Shown here: positions 19,110 to 30,596 of the stretch, piece after piece | Layout: the number at the start of each line of letters is the position of its first letter | Numbering within the stretch: the stretch's first letter is position 1 | Source: Laccaria trichodermophora | Taxonomy: Eukaryota > Basidiomycota > Agaricomycetes > Agaricales > Hydnangiaceae | NCBI GenBank assembly: GCA_018417955.1 | Contig: JACTVC010000013.1 | Location: 456,633-520,632, forward strand | Length of the DNA stretch: 64,000 nt | Reading direction: 5' to 3' | Program-made: the position numbers and the translations under genes | Notes under the pieces: model-generated | The model's input: only the letters and a program-made list of their open reading frames with translations | Told to the model about the DNA's origin: nothing | The model's database searches: none

Positions 19110-21096
19110 CGTCTATAAGATGCCGGATGAGGCTAGCAGGTGGAAGATTTTCCAATATATCTTTTGACATTAGAAATCAAAGCGAGATATAATCCGACAG
19201 GGTCAATGTTCGGCAGTCACTGCATGATTCATTCTGTCGAGGTTTGAAAGACAGCCTCTGCGGTCCCCCGTTTAGTTCGGCCAAACAGATGTTGAGAGGA
19301 ACACCGCATACCGTATATACTTCTCTTCTAACGCCGTCATGCAATGCAGAGGAGAGCGATGCCGTACCAACTTGATAACCGAAATGGCGGAGCCGTCTCG
19401 ACTCTAGACTTCAGGATATTGGCCCACAATTGACGCCAAGTCGACACTCAGCTGATTCAACTGAGCCTCGAGCCTCGAAATCCGAACAGTCCTAAATGTC
19501 GGTTAACTTGGTACAGCTTAGCGAACTTGGCGTTGCTTGATTCCTTATTGATTCCGCTCTAGCAGGCTCTAGCCCGTGAGAAATCAAGGTAAATGGGGAC
19601 TACGTATGGGTGATTTGAAAGGACACACTCAGAAATTAAAGACCTACATTCGAAACATAGCATTTTGTATACATAGATGACAGTGCCGGGTCGGATGCTT
19701 AGACGGATCCGGAGCGGGACAGATGATGTGGTATGTAGCAACCCTTTTGGATATAGCTGAAAAGAAAAATCGAAGGGGAGATGGTACTAGCTACTTACTG
19801 TCACCGAGATCTCTATAGTCAGCAGGGCATCAGCTTCAGCCTTTAGTCGGGGATGCTGGAAGTGTGCGTTTGCGCTATACATTCCCAAGTAATGATGCTT
19901 CCGAACAGACTGTTAGGGGGGTTTATTAGTGAAACACGGAGGAAGCACAAGAAGGATGCGGTACATGGTGGTTTGAGGTACATGGTTAATGCGGGAAGGT
20001 TTTGGGATCCGGAGCTGACGAGGCAGGTTTTTTCTGGATAAGAGTACAAGACTCACGTCATACGTCGCCATCGTGATGCATATCCGTTTACAGCTCATGA
20101 GGATCGTTCTTCAAGATATTTCAGCCCTCCACCTGGGCAGCGTGTGCGTCCGTTACTCCAAGTGGATTACGCGCTTGTCCATACCCGACCAGGCCTCTGC
20201 ACAAAGAGAAGAGGTTGGAAGAAGTATAGAGTCCTCATCATAGTTAAATTGAACGACAACATGTGGGTAAGGACCATACACTCCAAATCTGAGAGGAAAC
20301 ACAGGCTTTCACATCGACATCGATGTGGGACGCGACATCAGGGTGTTGGGACAGCGCGTAGTGGGATGAGGGATGTGCACCTAACCATCCACGAAGGATG
20401 CTGTGAACCCCGAATCCTTGAATTTTTACAACCATAAAGTCCGTGCCTCCACTGCACAGACGACGTGGTAATATGAAGACGACCGGTTGAGCTAAACAGG
20501 TGTTTTAAAGGGTGAGCCAATCTAGAACCAACCAACGGTGTCAACCGCGATCCTCATACAATCGGACGAACGTACCGCTAACCACGTCCACTCCGTCCAC
20601 CTGATCCATATTGATCAACGCATCTTCTGAGGCGATTTGTTACGCATTTCGACGTTTTATGAGATCCTGGAATGGGGTCCGATGGCGGGAAGGAAGGGAG
20701 CAGGGCCCCTGGAAGGGTTCGAGCGCATAGCCTAATCGAGCTGAGTCTCATCGTTCTTATGAATTTGACAATCCTACTACGCCTCATACATGGTTGCAGA
20801 ACGGATACAGATTCGCTCGAGAGCTCGGCAAGCATGAGTGTCGTGGGAATTCTCAACTGCTTGTCAAGTGCTTGTTTAAAGATCTCTCTCAGCTGCAAAC
20901 CCGCTAGGCATAGAATAGTTCATAAGTCATAGTCTGTCATAGCACATGGTACACAATAAAGACTGCAGTGCACACAACTAGGGGTCAACATGTCAACAAC
21001 TATCCATAACATAATAGAATCGATGACAGGGTGAACACAAGTAGTGCATTCCATACGTACACGCAACCAATGCTGAGTATTGAACGAGGGAATAAA
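19110..21096. other. Two-kilobase gene-poor stretch
   Basis: Several open frames of 60-106 residues occur (for example 20144-20437 plus and 20578-20898 minus), but none is recognisable or starts in good context. 19803-19870 is another copy of the mosaic repeat seen at 8150 and 3301. The stretch may hold a decayed gene on the plus strand between 19.9 and 20.4 kb, where adjacent frames read in protein-like fashion, but I cannot name it. Confidence 0.4.
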
Positions 21097-22290
21097 TCAA
21101 TGCTCGAGGATAACCTTGGGATGCTTGACCCTGGGCCGGAACTCCTCCCACTCTGCGTTTGTCCAGCGGTGCTTCCTTAATAAATGCCTTTTCAAGGCGT
21201 CATCGCGCGTGAACTTCTTGGAGCACGTATCAACGAGGCACGGTAACTTGACACTGCCATGGTCATCTCGCATTATGTGTCGGTCCATATCGCCTTGATT
21301 TTTGCACCACTTATCACATGACGTGCAAGTGATACCAGTGCCGGGAGCGCGTCTGGTCGAACCCGTTTTCGCCACTGGTGCACGCCGTTTCTTGGGCGCA
21401 GGCCTGTCGACGAAATCTTCGTCATCGTCGTGAATAGGCTTGCTTCTCTTCCGAGGGTTTTGCTTCGCTGGACAAGAGGTAGCTTTTCGTCGACTGAGAG
21501 GTTTTGACGGGTTGCCGCTGCTGCTCGGGGGTGCAGGAACAGGAGAGGGGCTGACGGGGATGGTGGGGGGTAGCGGCGCATCAATAGACTCGACCTCGGG
21601 ATGGGACTTGACCGCGGGACAGCCTTCCCCAGTCGTCGGGGGCGGGTCTACGGCGTCGGAGATGTCGCTGGATCTAGGATAGACATGTTGCTTAGAACGT
21701 CTCAATCAAGTATGAGAAATGCTTACCTAGAACACTCAGGTATATCGACACCCTTGAGGGGGGCATATACTTGAGGAGGATCTGGATTAGCCTGTTTGAC
21801 CGCCTTTGGAGGGATCAGTTGATGACAAAAATATGCAACAACAACTTACGGGCGAGGAGCGAGGTTGAGCCATGCGGGCCATGGCAGCTTTCAGAGCATC
21901 TTCAGCCCTACCGAACTTGTTGTCGACAATACAATAGGGAAGTCCGGAACAGCTCGCGACGTGGTACACATCAAGAGTCTCGCTCTCCTTGATCAAGCCT
22001 ACTTCGGTTATGCTCAAAGAAGGTAATGGCTTAGCAGCTTCCTTCTGAATTTGAGGTTGGGTTTGGATCGGTTGGGAGACGGATGCAGGAAACAAGAGAT
22101 CCAAATCATCGTCGTCTGTTAAGAGAGGAAGGAGGAAGTCGTGGTACGAGGTTTTGCTTTGGCTGAAACGGAGGAGGGCGGAAGGTCTGAAGGGACAGGG
22201 CATTGCATTCCGAAAGACATCCTTGGGGCCTTCGCCTGCGAAGGACCAGGTCTTTGGAACGGCAGAAGCATGTTGGGAGATGCAGAGCAT
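21097..22290 (-). CDS. C2H2 zinc-finger protein, paralogue A
   Basis: Exons 22290-21850, 21803-21727 and 21673-21097 join in frame, giving 364 residues. Intron positions and phases match the paralogue at 43504-44896. The middle region is Pro/Ser-rich (VSPSPVPAPPSSS), followed by a basic nuclear-localisation-like stretch (KQNPRKRSKPIHDDDEDFVD). Two zinc fingers follow: CTSCDKWCKNQGDMDRH..H, then CLVDTCSKKFTRDDALKRHL. A sequence-specific transcription factor is the likely role; targets are unknown. The N-terminal 140 residues are poorly conserved between the copies apart from FAGE and a YCIVDNKFGRA / CFVNDKFGRA motif. Confidence 0.85.
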
Positions 22291-23085
22291 TTTACAAAAA
22301 CAGTAAGAACCTGAGAGTTTAATTGTTGAGTGGGATGTGGGTAATAGTTCACGGTGAACACTCCTCCCTTTATATCTTTAAAAGACAAAGCTGGAGGCGC
22401 ATATGTCATATTTCGTAGGAAGACACAGCGCCAGGCCACCAACGATGAACATGTATTGAGATGTGATATCTTCGAGGGAAGTGGCCAGTCCCAGTCCACA
22501 TGGAGCATTCCGACGAGAGGGTCCAGTTCCAAATGGAGGCGGAGGTCAACGCGCGCGGCTCTTTGTTTTTGCCCGGCGGTGGGGTCAATTAATCGCAATA
22601 TATGGTTGTCATGGGCCACATAATTGGATTCCATTTGGACACAACGTTTATCAGATGGGATTCAAGTAGATCTCCAACAAGATGCAGAAATAGATTGTCC
22701 TTGCGCCGCTTGAACTTTCAATGGAAGTCGTGTGCCAGAAAAAGGTAAGCAGACCCCAGAAAGTTCTGGATGTGGTTTTCACCCTCGTTTCCTTGCGCAA
22801 AAAACCGATCCATTGTTCTACTTGGCCATGATAGCCCCGTCGTCGGCCAGAGAGGAAAAGCGATCTGCTGCAGACATGAGATTAGGCGCTGTTAAACATG
22901 GAAGTGATATGAAAACAAATACTCATTCAATAGACGGACGCGGACGGACGGTTGAGTACGGACAAGGAAAATTGGGACTTTGCAAGCCAACGCTTAGTTT
23001 AATATAAGCAGGGCAAAAGCCGCGAAGTGAAAGCGAATGACTGGGATGGTTCGTATTGCTGCATTCGGAGTCGTAGAGATGTGTA
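22291..23085. promoter_or_regulatory. Upstream region of zinc-finger paralogue A, with conserved block
   Basis: Bases about 22440-22620 match 43180-43350 in inverted orientation, that is, in the same orientation relative to each zinc-finger gene. Shared strings include GTATTGAGATGTGATATCTT and TTTGCCCGGCGGTGGGGT. The block starts 150 bases upstream of the ATG. Beyond it (22620-23085) nothing is recognised. Confidence 0.6.
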
Positions 23086-23340
23086 CTAGACGAGAGAAGA
23101 CCTAGAAGGACCTGACGAAGACTGCGAGTTGGCAGTAAGGACGGACTCCAACGACGACGGCTGACTCTTATCTGTCGTATCTATCTTTACGGTCGTTAGA
23201 ACAGCTCTAAAACAAGGAAAGGACCTGGCGAATACCATAGCTTGGGGAAAGTCGGACGACACTGCCCTACGCAGCTGACAACCGCCGCAGTCACTCACGG
23301 AACTCACTCGATGAACTTGGCTTTGAAACCCATGGGTTCG
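23086..23340 (-). CDS. Possible small spliced gene, unrecognised
   Basis: On the minus strand a short MGFKAKFIE start is followed by a GTGAGT donor, and a Ser-rich frame runs to a TAG at 23086. Splice signals are plausible but the reading is ambiguous. No family is recognised. Confidence 0.25.
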   Translation of the reverse strand, partial: RTHGFQSQVHRVSSVSDCGGCQLRRAVSSDFPQAMVFARSFPCFRAVLTTVKIDTTDKSQPSSLESVLTANSQSSSGPSRSSLV

Positions 23341-24035
23341 TGTTGATATTCCTGAGCAAGATTATCTGGTGGGCCGTGGTGGTAGTTTAATTCGGAAATG
23401 GAAATGACATCGCATCAACAACACCAGATTCGTGTAACTTACATCTTGCTACCACCTCTCCTCAAGTCAGCGTCGGATTGCAGTTATGGCCTGCAGTGAC
23501 CCGGAAGCTTGTCTCCTGGGCGATACGACGATGCGGCACGCGCTCCACTTCAAATACTGGGACGTAGGTATCGATAATGATGATCTCGCAGATTGAGAAC
23601 TCGGAGGATGCTAGAGAGACGATGACCTGGGAGACTTCATGATTGTGGTGAGTATATTCTATCATACTTTCCTTATCAATGTCGTTTGAATATCCTGCTT
23701 CTAACAGGCCTGAGGCTTTTCAACGCACTTTCTCCATCCGCATATTTCCACTTCCTTTCCGCTGAGGACCTGGGTCGCGTGTTCACCGCCTTTTCTCCTA
23801 GTGGTTTGTGGGTTTAGTATGCTCACGGAGCACTGTTTCAATTGACTTCATCTTCGTAAAATTTACGTCACTTTCCAAAAACAACAACTCTACTGTATAA
23901 CCTCTATGTTCCCAAAGTCAACTCCGGCCCACCCACACGGCGCATGCAAGGTATCTCCGAGGTTGAGCTGAAGGTATCATATATACATACGCGGAGGCTG
24001 GGGACATATGTATCAAGGCGCAACCTTGTTGCAAC
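23341..24035. repeat. Duplicated 5' flank, unit 1
   Basis: About 23400-23830 aligns with 25800-26240 (GAGATCATCATTA on the minus strand; TTCACCG.CTTTTCT.CTAGTGG on the plus strand). It is the upstream part of the tandem DUF1479 duplication. A minus-strand open frame with EVERVPHRRIAQE reads as EVERVPRRRITQE in the other copy, which suggests a second, decayed gene was duplicated with it. Confidence 0.6.
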
Positions 24036-25730
24036 ATGTCCATGCCCTTACCACCTCGCTTTGCTGATTTGAAGCAAGGAATTGCAGAGTCCTGTCCTGA
24101 TTTTGAAAGGCGTGTGACGGATGCTTGGGCGGAGATTGTTCAGCAGCTCAAGGTGACGAGTGAGGTTCTCAAGAAGGAGGGGTCGGATGTACGTTTTTTT
24201 TCTCTTTTTTTTCCTGAGTGCTAATTGGCGATGTCTGCAGTATGTACCTCAGGTCCAGTTTACAGACCTGCACAACCTCTCGGAGGACACTGTTCAGAGG
24301 ATTCGCAAAGTCGGAAGCGTAGTCATTAAAGACGTGGTCGATGATGCGGACGCGATTGCCTGGAAAAAGTCACTGGAAGAGTTCGTGTCGGCGAACCCAG
24401 GCGTCCAAGGTAGTCTTCTCGCTCTTTCTCAACACCTAGCTAATTCTATTTCCGCAAAGGTTTCCCGGCCGACGATAAGCAGTTTTTCGAGCTCTAGTAA
24501 GTCGACTCCTTATGATGCATCGCCAACATTGGTCATTGAAAGAAAGCAGCTGGACTAAGGCACAAGTCCAAGCTCGGTCACAGCCAAATGTGCTCGCCAC
24601 AACGGTGTGGCTTAACAACTTTTACCACACGAAGGGGGACATGCACTTGGAAGGCGTAGACCTCTCTGTACCCCTCTCTTATGCGGACCGTTTTCGGATT
24701 AGACATCCTGGCGGCGATTGGTCTGGTTTCCCGCCTCACATCGATGGTGGGTACTCTTTCGAACGAGGTTCGAGTGTTAATTTGAAACACCTTCAGGTGG
24801 CTCAATTGAGCGCTGGGAAGATCCGGATTTCAGAAGGTGTTTTGCAGATATTTTACGAGGGAATTGGCGCCTGCATGATCCGTTTGAGCTGGAGGGACGA
24901 TTGAAGGCCAGGAGTTCGTTATATGGGCAGCCTAATCAGGTTTGTTCTTATGCTTTTTCATCACGGTACGCTCTAAACCTGCTTATTTGTTTAGTGCAGT
25001 GTTTTTAGAGCGTTCCAGGGCTGGTTGTCTATAAGGTATGTATGGTTTCTACTCAAGGAAGTTTGTTTCATATTCTGATGAAGAGACGAGCGAGACTGGA
25101 CCTACCCAAGGCACACTCAGAGTCTTCCCGGACGTGGATGTCTAATGCGTACATCATACTGCGACCTTTTTTCCGGCCCCTCGTAGATGTGCAGTCTCCG
25201 GATATTTATGACCCCAAGAACTGGTATTTTGGTGCGTTCTCTCATGTCATTCAACGAAGCGTGACGAGGGCAATTGCAGATATCAGCACTCCCGATTTTC
25301 CTGGGATCTACGAAAGCGGTGGGGGAAACAGGGGGTCCTCGACTGAGTCCTCACACGCACCCGCACCTCCGGCTCGATGAAACAATGACGTCCGTGCCCA
25401 AGGTCAACCCCAGGGACATGGTGTTCTGGCATTGCGATGTTGTGCACTCTGTGGAGAGGGAACATACAGGTTTGGAGGATTCTGCAGGTTCTTTTTATTC
25501 TTTCCTTCCGCTCTCGATGTTGATGGATGATTGTAGTGATGTACATCCCTGCGGTGCCTCTCACACCACAGAATGAGCGTTATGTTGAAAGGCAGAAGGA
25601 GGCTTTTTTGAAGGGAAGGGCGCCGCCTGATTTTCCGCAGGGAGGTAGGGAGAGTGGGTTTGTTGGGGTGGGTGGTGTTGTGGATGTTTTGACGCCAATT
25701 GGACGGAGGGCGATGGGGTTTGTCACTTGA
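24036..25730 (+). pseudogene. DUF1479 family dioxygenase-like, broken copy
   Basis: It follows the same exon order as the intact neighbour at 26558-28267, starting MSMPLPPRFADLKQGIAES. Early exons are fine through IDGGSIERWEDPDFRRCF. Lesions appear later: the acceptor before the ETSE segment reads GATGA instead of GATAG, so the next AG shifts the frame; two bases are missing near VFPDV (25135); and two more are missing in the GGGGNR segment (about 25340), producing early stops. The C-terminal exon (YIPAVPLTPQNERYVERQ) is still readable. The multiple lesions argue against a single sequencing error. Confidence 0.8.
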
Positions 25731-26557
25731 GTTGTAACTCGGTTGTTATACTTAATAGATGAAGTTCTTACAAATTGCCTCTTTTCATCAACTTTTCATC
25801 CCCCACTTGGCATCAAATCAACACACCAGATTACGTCTTGCTACCAACGCTTTCCTCCTCCCAAGTCAGCGCCTTCAGTGAGCTGGCAGATTTAGGTGAC
25901 TCCTGGGTGATACGACGACGCGGCACGCGCTCTACCTCAATGACTTTGGGCCCGAGTATCGGTAATGATGATCTCGCAGATGAGGAACTTGGGAAAAGGG
26001 ACTCTCCGTGAGTTTATGCTGGGTGACTTGGGCGACTGTATGATCATGGTGAGTACTACCACACTTCCTGAACTATCGATGTCATTCAAATTTGAACTCA
26101 GAGCTATTGAAACTTTTAACGAGGCCCTTTCCTGGTGTACCGTTTTCAACGCGCTTTCTCCATGCACATATTTCAACTTCCTTTCCACCAGGGACCTGAG
26201 GCGTGTGTTCACCGTCTTTTCTGCTAGTGGTTCGTGGGTTTAGGGTTTAACTTGAAGTTTCACTGTTTGAATTGACTTCATCTTAGTCGTGTGTCGGGAA
26301 CCGGTTGTTCCTCATTGGGACCGCTCCGGAAGAAATCTATCTATCTTGGTACTAGAATCTACGAACCCTACCGCATGACAATCACCACCCTGTAACGTCA
26401 ATTCCGGCCCACCCACACGGTGCACGTCCATTCATTGGCATTCAACATCCTAAACTGGACAAGGCTTACTTTCCAAGTATCTCCGAGATTTCACCGAGGG
26501 CGTCAATATACACCTTATCAAGGACCACACGAACACGCGCGCAACTTTGTTGTTAAC
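25731..26557. repeat. Duplicated 5' flank, unit 2
   Basis: This is the counterpart of 23341-24035 between the tandem genes. It presumably contains the promoter of the intact DUF1479 gene. The minus-strand ICEIIITDT frame is interrupted by a stop here, so the co-duplicated minus-strand gene is probably dead. Confidence 0.6.
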
Positions 26558-28267
26558 ATGCCCCTACCACCACGCTTTGCTGATTTGAAGCGAGAAATAG
26601 CAGAGTCGTACCCGGATTTTGAGAGGCGTGTGACGGATGCTTGGGCTGAGATTGTCAAGCAGCTTGAGGAGACGAGTGAGGTTGTTAAGAGGGAGGGGTC
26701 GGATGTACGTTTCCCTTTCTCTCTTCAGACTGCTTGTGGGAGTGACGGTCTGATTGGGTGATGTTTGCAGTATATACCTCAAGTCCAATTTACAGAGCTG
26801 CATAACCTCCCCGAGGAAACTGTTCAGAGGATTCGAAGAGTCGGAAGTGTGGTTGTTAGAGATGTGGTGGATGATGCGGACGCGATTGCTTGGAAAAAGT
26901 CCCTGGATGAGTTCGTGTCAGCGAACCCAGGCGTCCAAGGTGAGTCTCCTCGGTCTTTCTTAGCACCTAGCTGATTCAATCTTGGCAAAGGTTTTCCGGG
27001 TAACAATAAACAATTCTTCCAGCTCTAGTACGTTCTCTCCCTAAGGCACATTGTTTACATTGTTTGTTAAGAGAAAGCAGCTGGACCAAGGCACAAGTCC
27101 AAGCCCGATCACATTCAAATGTGCTTGCAACAACGGTGTGGTTGAACAACATCTACCACATAAAAGGGAACGAGGAGTTGGACGGCGTAGACCTTTCTGT
27201 ACCCCTCTCTTATGCGGACCGTTTTCGGATTAGACATCCCCGTGGCGATTGGTCTAGTTTCCCGCCTCACATCGACAGTAGGTACCCTCTTCGAACGAGG
27301 TTCAAAGGTGTTAATTTGGAATGATCTTAGGTGGCTCAATTGAGCGATGGGATGACCCGGATTTTAGAAGCTGTTTTGCGGACATTTTACAAGGGAATTG
27401 GCGCCTGCATGATCCGTATGAGCTGGGGAGTCGATTGAAGGCGAAGAGGACGACTTATAAGCGGTCTGACGAGGTTTGTTCTCATGCTTTTTTCAGCGTG
27501 GTGCGCCCTAAACCTGCTCAATTTAGTCTACTCTTTTCAGGACGTTCCAGGGGTGGTTGTCCATGAGGTATGTATGTTTTTCACTCAAATTCGTTTCGTG
27601 TTCTGATAGAGAGACAAGCGAAACTGGACCTACGCAAGGCACACTTAGAGTCTTCCCGGACGTGGGGCTATCTAATGCATACATCATACTACGGCCTTTT
27701 TTCCGTCCCCTCGTTGATGTGAAGTCTCCGGAAATATATGACCCCAAGAACTGGTCTTTTGGTGCGTACCTTCTCTCTCTATGGTGGCATTCAACGAAGC
27801 GTGACGAGTGCGATTTAAGATATCAGTACTTCCGATTTTCCTGGGATCTACGAAGGTGGTGGAGGATACAACGGTCCTAATCCGAATATTTACACGCACC
27901 CACACCTCCGGCTTGAAGAAATGATGACGTCCGTGCCCAAGGTCAACCCTGGGGACATGGTGTTCTGGCATTGCGATGTTGTGCACGCTGTGGAGAGGGA
28001 ACATACGGGTTTGGAGGATTCTGCAGGTTCGCTCTTGTTCTTTTCCTTCTGCTCTCGATGTTGATGTTGGTTGTAGTGATGTACATTCCCGCAGTGCCTC
28101 TCACACCTCAGAATGAGAGGTATGTTGAAAGACAGAAGGAGGCGTTTTTGGAGGGACGGAGCCCTCCTGATTTTGGAGGGGGAGGCAGGGAGAATGGGTT
28201 CATTGGGATCGCGGGTGTTAGAGATATTTTGACGCCTGCTGGACGGAGGGCGATGGGGTTTGGGTGA
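26558..28267 (+). CDS. DUF1479 family protein (Fe/2-oxoglutarate dioxygenase-like)
   Basis: Nine exons keep frame: 26558-26704, 26771-26939, 26991-27027, 27081-27277, 27331-27473, 27527-27567, 27610-27761, 27820-28026 and 28077-28267, giving 427 residues. The sequence carries the family landmarks: YWTKAQVQAR, LSVPLSYADRFRIRHP, the metal-binding HxD in PPHIDSGSIERW, DPKNW, VFWHCDVVHAVEREH (distal His) and YIPAVPLTPQNERYVERQ. DUF1479 proteins have a double-stranded beta-helix fold like phytanoyl-CoA hydroxylases; the substrate is unknown. One oddity is Ser in place of the first Gly after the HID motif (the broken copy keeps HIDGGS). Introns are 44-66 bases. Confidence 0.9.
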
Positions 28268-28613
28268 GTTGTTATTGCGAGCGGAGCATTCGTTTACTAA
28301 AGCGTTGAAAGCCCTGACGAACAAGTACCAACTCTTCCTTCTTCGCAAAGGTCGAAACTTCTGGCGGGGAAAAAGAGCGTTTCACGAATATCTCATGCAT
28401 TCCGGGAACTCTTCAAATAAAACTTGGCAAGTATGTTCGTGAAGTACCTTTACACACCTATCACAAAAATGCAACTTGTTGTGTATAACTTGGGTGGCCT
28501 TTTCAACAATCTTCTGAAATGGTGTAAATGATAGATGTAAATAGAGTGCCTAGACAAGTGCGATCGATTGTTTCTTCTGAACTGTCATCATCTCCACAAC
28601 TGCACCTCACAAT
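28268..28613. other. Intergenic, promoter of UCH gene
   Basis: Short spacer between the DUF1479 stop and the UCH start. No other feature is visible. Confidence 0.5.
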
Positions 28614-29687
28614 ATGGCCGGTAGCCGCTGGGTCCCCCTCGAAAGCAACCCAGAGGCAAATACTCCTTTTGTCGTTGCGTTCTTTATCGTCGAAGCTCAT
28701 CCAGTGTTCAGGTCTTAAATAAAGCAAGTTCCGTCATCTCAGTTTATCGCTAGGATATCTCAACGATCGCCGGTACAGTGGTCAAGTCAAGCGGGGCTCG
28801 TACCCTCCGTGGCGGAGTTTGGGGATATCTATGGGCTCGATGATGAGGTACATTCCTTTGTCTCTCATCTGGAACGCAGGTTGGTTGACAGTTGGGATCG
28901 CCAGTTATTGAGTCTCGTGCCTCAGCCCGTGAAGGCGGTTATATTGCTCTTCCCGATCTCGGCTGAGACTGAAGCGAAGAAGGAGGAAGATGAGAAGATT
29001 GAGAAAGATGGGCAACATGCGATTGAGCCTAAGGTGTTGTGGATTAAGCAGACGGTATGTTGATGTGTGGTGCTGGTGGATGTGGTATCTCATCTGCTAT
29101 CGCTTTATAGATCTCTAATGCGTGTGGGACTATTGGGTTGTTGCATGCGCTCGCAAATGTAAGCTCTACGCGCATATATCGAGTCGTATCTGACCTTGTG
29201 CTTGGTGGCAGGCAAATGTACCCTTCATTCCTGACAGTCCTCTAGCCAAGTTCGTTGAGGAATGCCGAAGTATATATGGCGCTAACACCTCTACCACGCT
29301 CTGCTGATTGTACTACACACAGAAATAACACCAGACGAACGCGCAAAGCTCCTAGAAACTACCTCCCTCTTTGCTGACATCCACGCAGAAGCAGCTTCGG
29401 CCGGCCAGACGGAAGTACCACGCGACCTCGATACCGACCTGCACTTTACTTGTTTTGTAGAGTCGGGATCGCGGGTTATTGAGCTTGATGGACGGAGGAA
29501 GGGGCCTGTGGATAGAGGGGAGTGCACGAATTTGTTGAATGTACGTCTTGAATGCGCTTGGTTTGCTGGTGGCTGACTGGGCTTTTTGCTATAGGACGTC
29601 GCGAGGATTGTGAAGGATGTCTATCTCACTGAGGGGGCTGGGGTGAATTTCAGTATGATGTATCTCGGCCTACCGAGTGAATTTTGA
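28614..29687 (+). CDS. Ubiquitin C-terminal hydrolase (UCH family, peptidase C12)
   Basis: Seven exons (28614-28711, 28754-28847, 28905-29054, 29111-29158, 29212-29269, 29323-29540, 29595-29687) give 252 residues, the usual UCH-L3 size. It starts MAGSRWVPLESNPE. Then come FGDIYGLDDELLSLVPQPVKAV and the catalytic site: Gln in WIKQT and Cys in NACGTIGLLHAL. The His is in DLHFTCFVE and the Asp in VIELDGRRKGP. All four active-site residues are present, so the enzyme should cleave small adducts from the ubiquitin C-terminus in the cytosol or nucleus. The end of exon 1 is the least certain junction, because it adds about 20 residues after LESNPE compared with typical family members. Confidence 0.9.
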
Positions 29688-29764
29688 GCTTGAGTAGCAT
29701 GTAATTCTAATTTAGTTATTCACGTGTAAAATCCAAGAAAATTCTTTCCTCTTACCACCACATC

Positions 29765-30367
29765 ATGCGCGTCACTCTCCTCCGACTAGCAGAATCCGTG
29801 TCGACGAGGCCGTTGAACCTCCGCGAAGCCAGCGCGTCGCTCTTCCCACCAATACCGTACGCTCAGAACCCGTTTGCCCAAGACTTGGCTGAGGCTTAAG
29901 TTCTGACTGTGGAATACGAGCAGGTTGTTCCGCCGGGTTTTGCGTGCTCATCGACATTTGCCGCCGAGTATGCGATCGCTGGGGGACGTGTATGTTAAGT
30001 CAGGTGTGTAGGATCTCTTCTTTTCTTGCTTTGGGCATCTCGTTGCTCATTGCTCACTTTTTCGGGCAGAATACAGACGACATCGAGAAACAACAAACCC
30101 CGTACACATAATTGGGTTCCTTTCACAATGGAAGATGTATCTGGATGGACTGCCGCAGGGGGAGGAAGCGAAGAATTTCAAGGGGAAGAAGCTGGATCAT
30201 ACGGTGTTTGAGAAGGTGTGTTGGATTTGCTTTTTTATGTTGGTTTAAGGTTTACTGATGTTGGATGGACCTGCTAGATGTCAAGCGAACAGCTGGGACA
30301 ACTCTACGAGCTCATGCATGCTTCCAAGGATGTGTGGAAACCTGTATCAGAGGAATCAGAGTCGTAA
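29765..30367 (+). CDS. SDHAF3: Succinate dehydrogenase assembly factor 3 (ACN9, LYR protein)
   Basis: Four exons (29765-29856, 29924-30003, 30070-30215, 30278-30367) give 135 residues. An N-terminal basic leader fits mitochondrial import. The LYR-type motif appears as PLFRRVLRAHRHLPP, followed by MRSLGDVYVKSEYRRHRE, NPVHIIGFLSQWKMYLDG and EKMSSEQLGQLYELMHA, all typical of ACN9/SDHAF3. The protein helps insert or protect the iron-sulfur subunit of complex II in the mitochondrial matrix. Note Phe for Tyr in the LYR motif, common in this subfamily. It lies 77 bases after the UCH stop on the same strand. Confidence 0.92.
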
Positions 30368-30596
30368 CGTAAGGTCCTAGGAATGTTATGGTATACCAAG
30401 TCAAACTTTCTCAGTGCTTCCTGAGTACCCTGCACTATCGTCCTACTCATCTTCCATTACCGACGCCGGAAAAACGTCTTCTATGTCATCCTTTTCGTTC
30501 ACACCATAAGCCCATTCATTGGCTTCATCACGTGTGTACGTCTCGCTCATTATAAATCGGATGGGAACGGCCAACATCCCTTCCCATCCTCGCGAC

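Noticed and set aside
20578..20898. 106-residue minus-strand frame in the gene-poor 19-21 kb region
   Set aside because: No recognisable motif, no splice partner and an overlapping plus-strand frame; not enough to call a gene.
24036..25730. Functional first DUF1479 gene
   Set aside because: I tried alternative splice sites; none restored frame across the damaged acceptor plus both 2-base losses.
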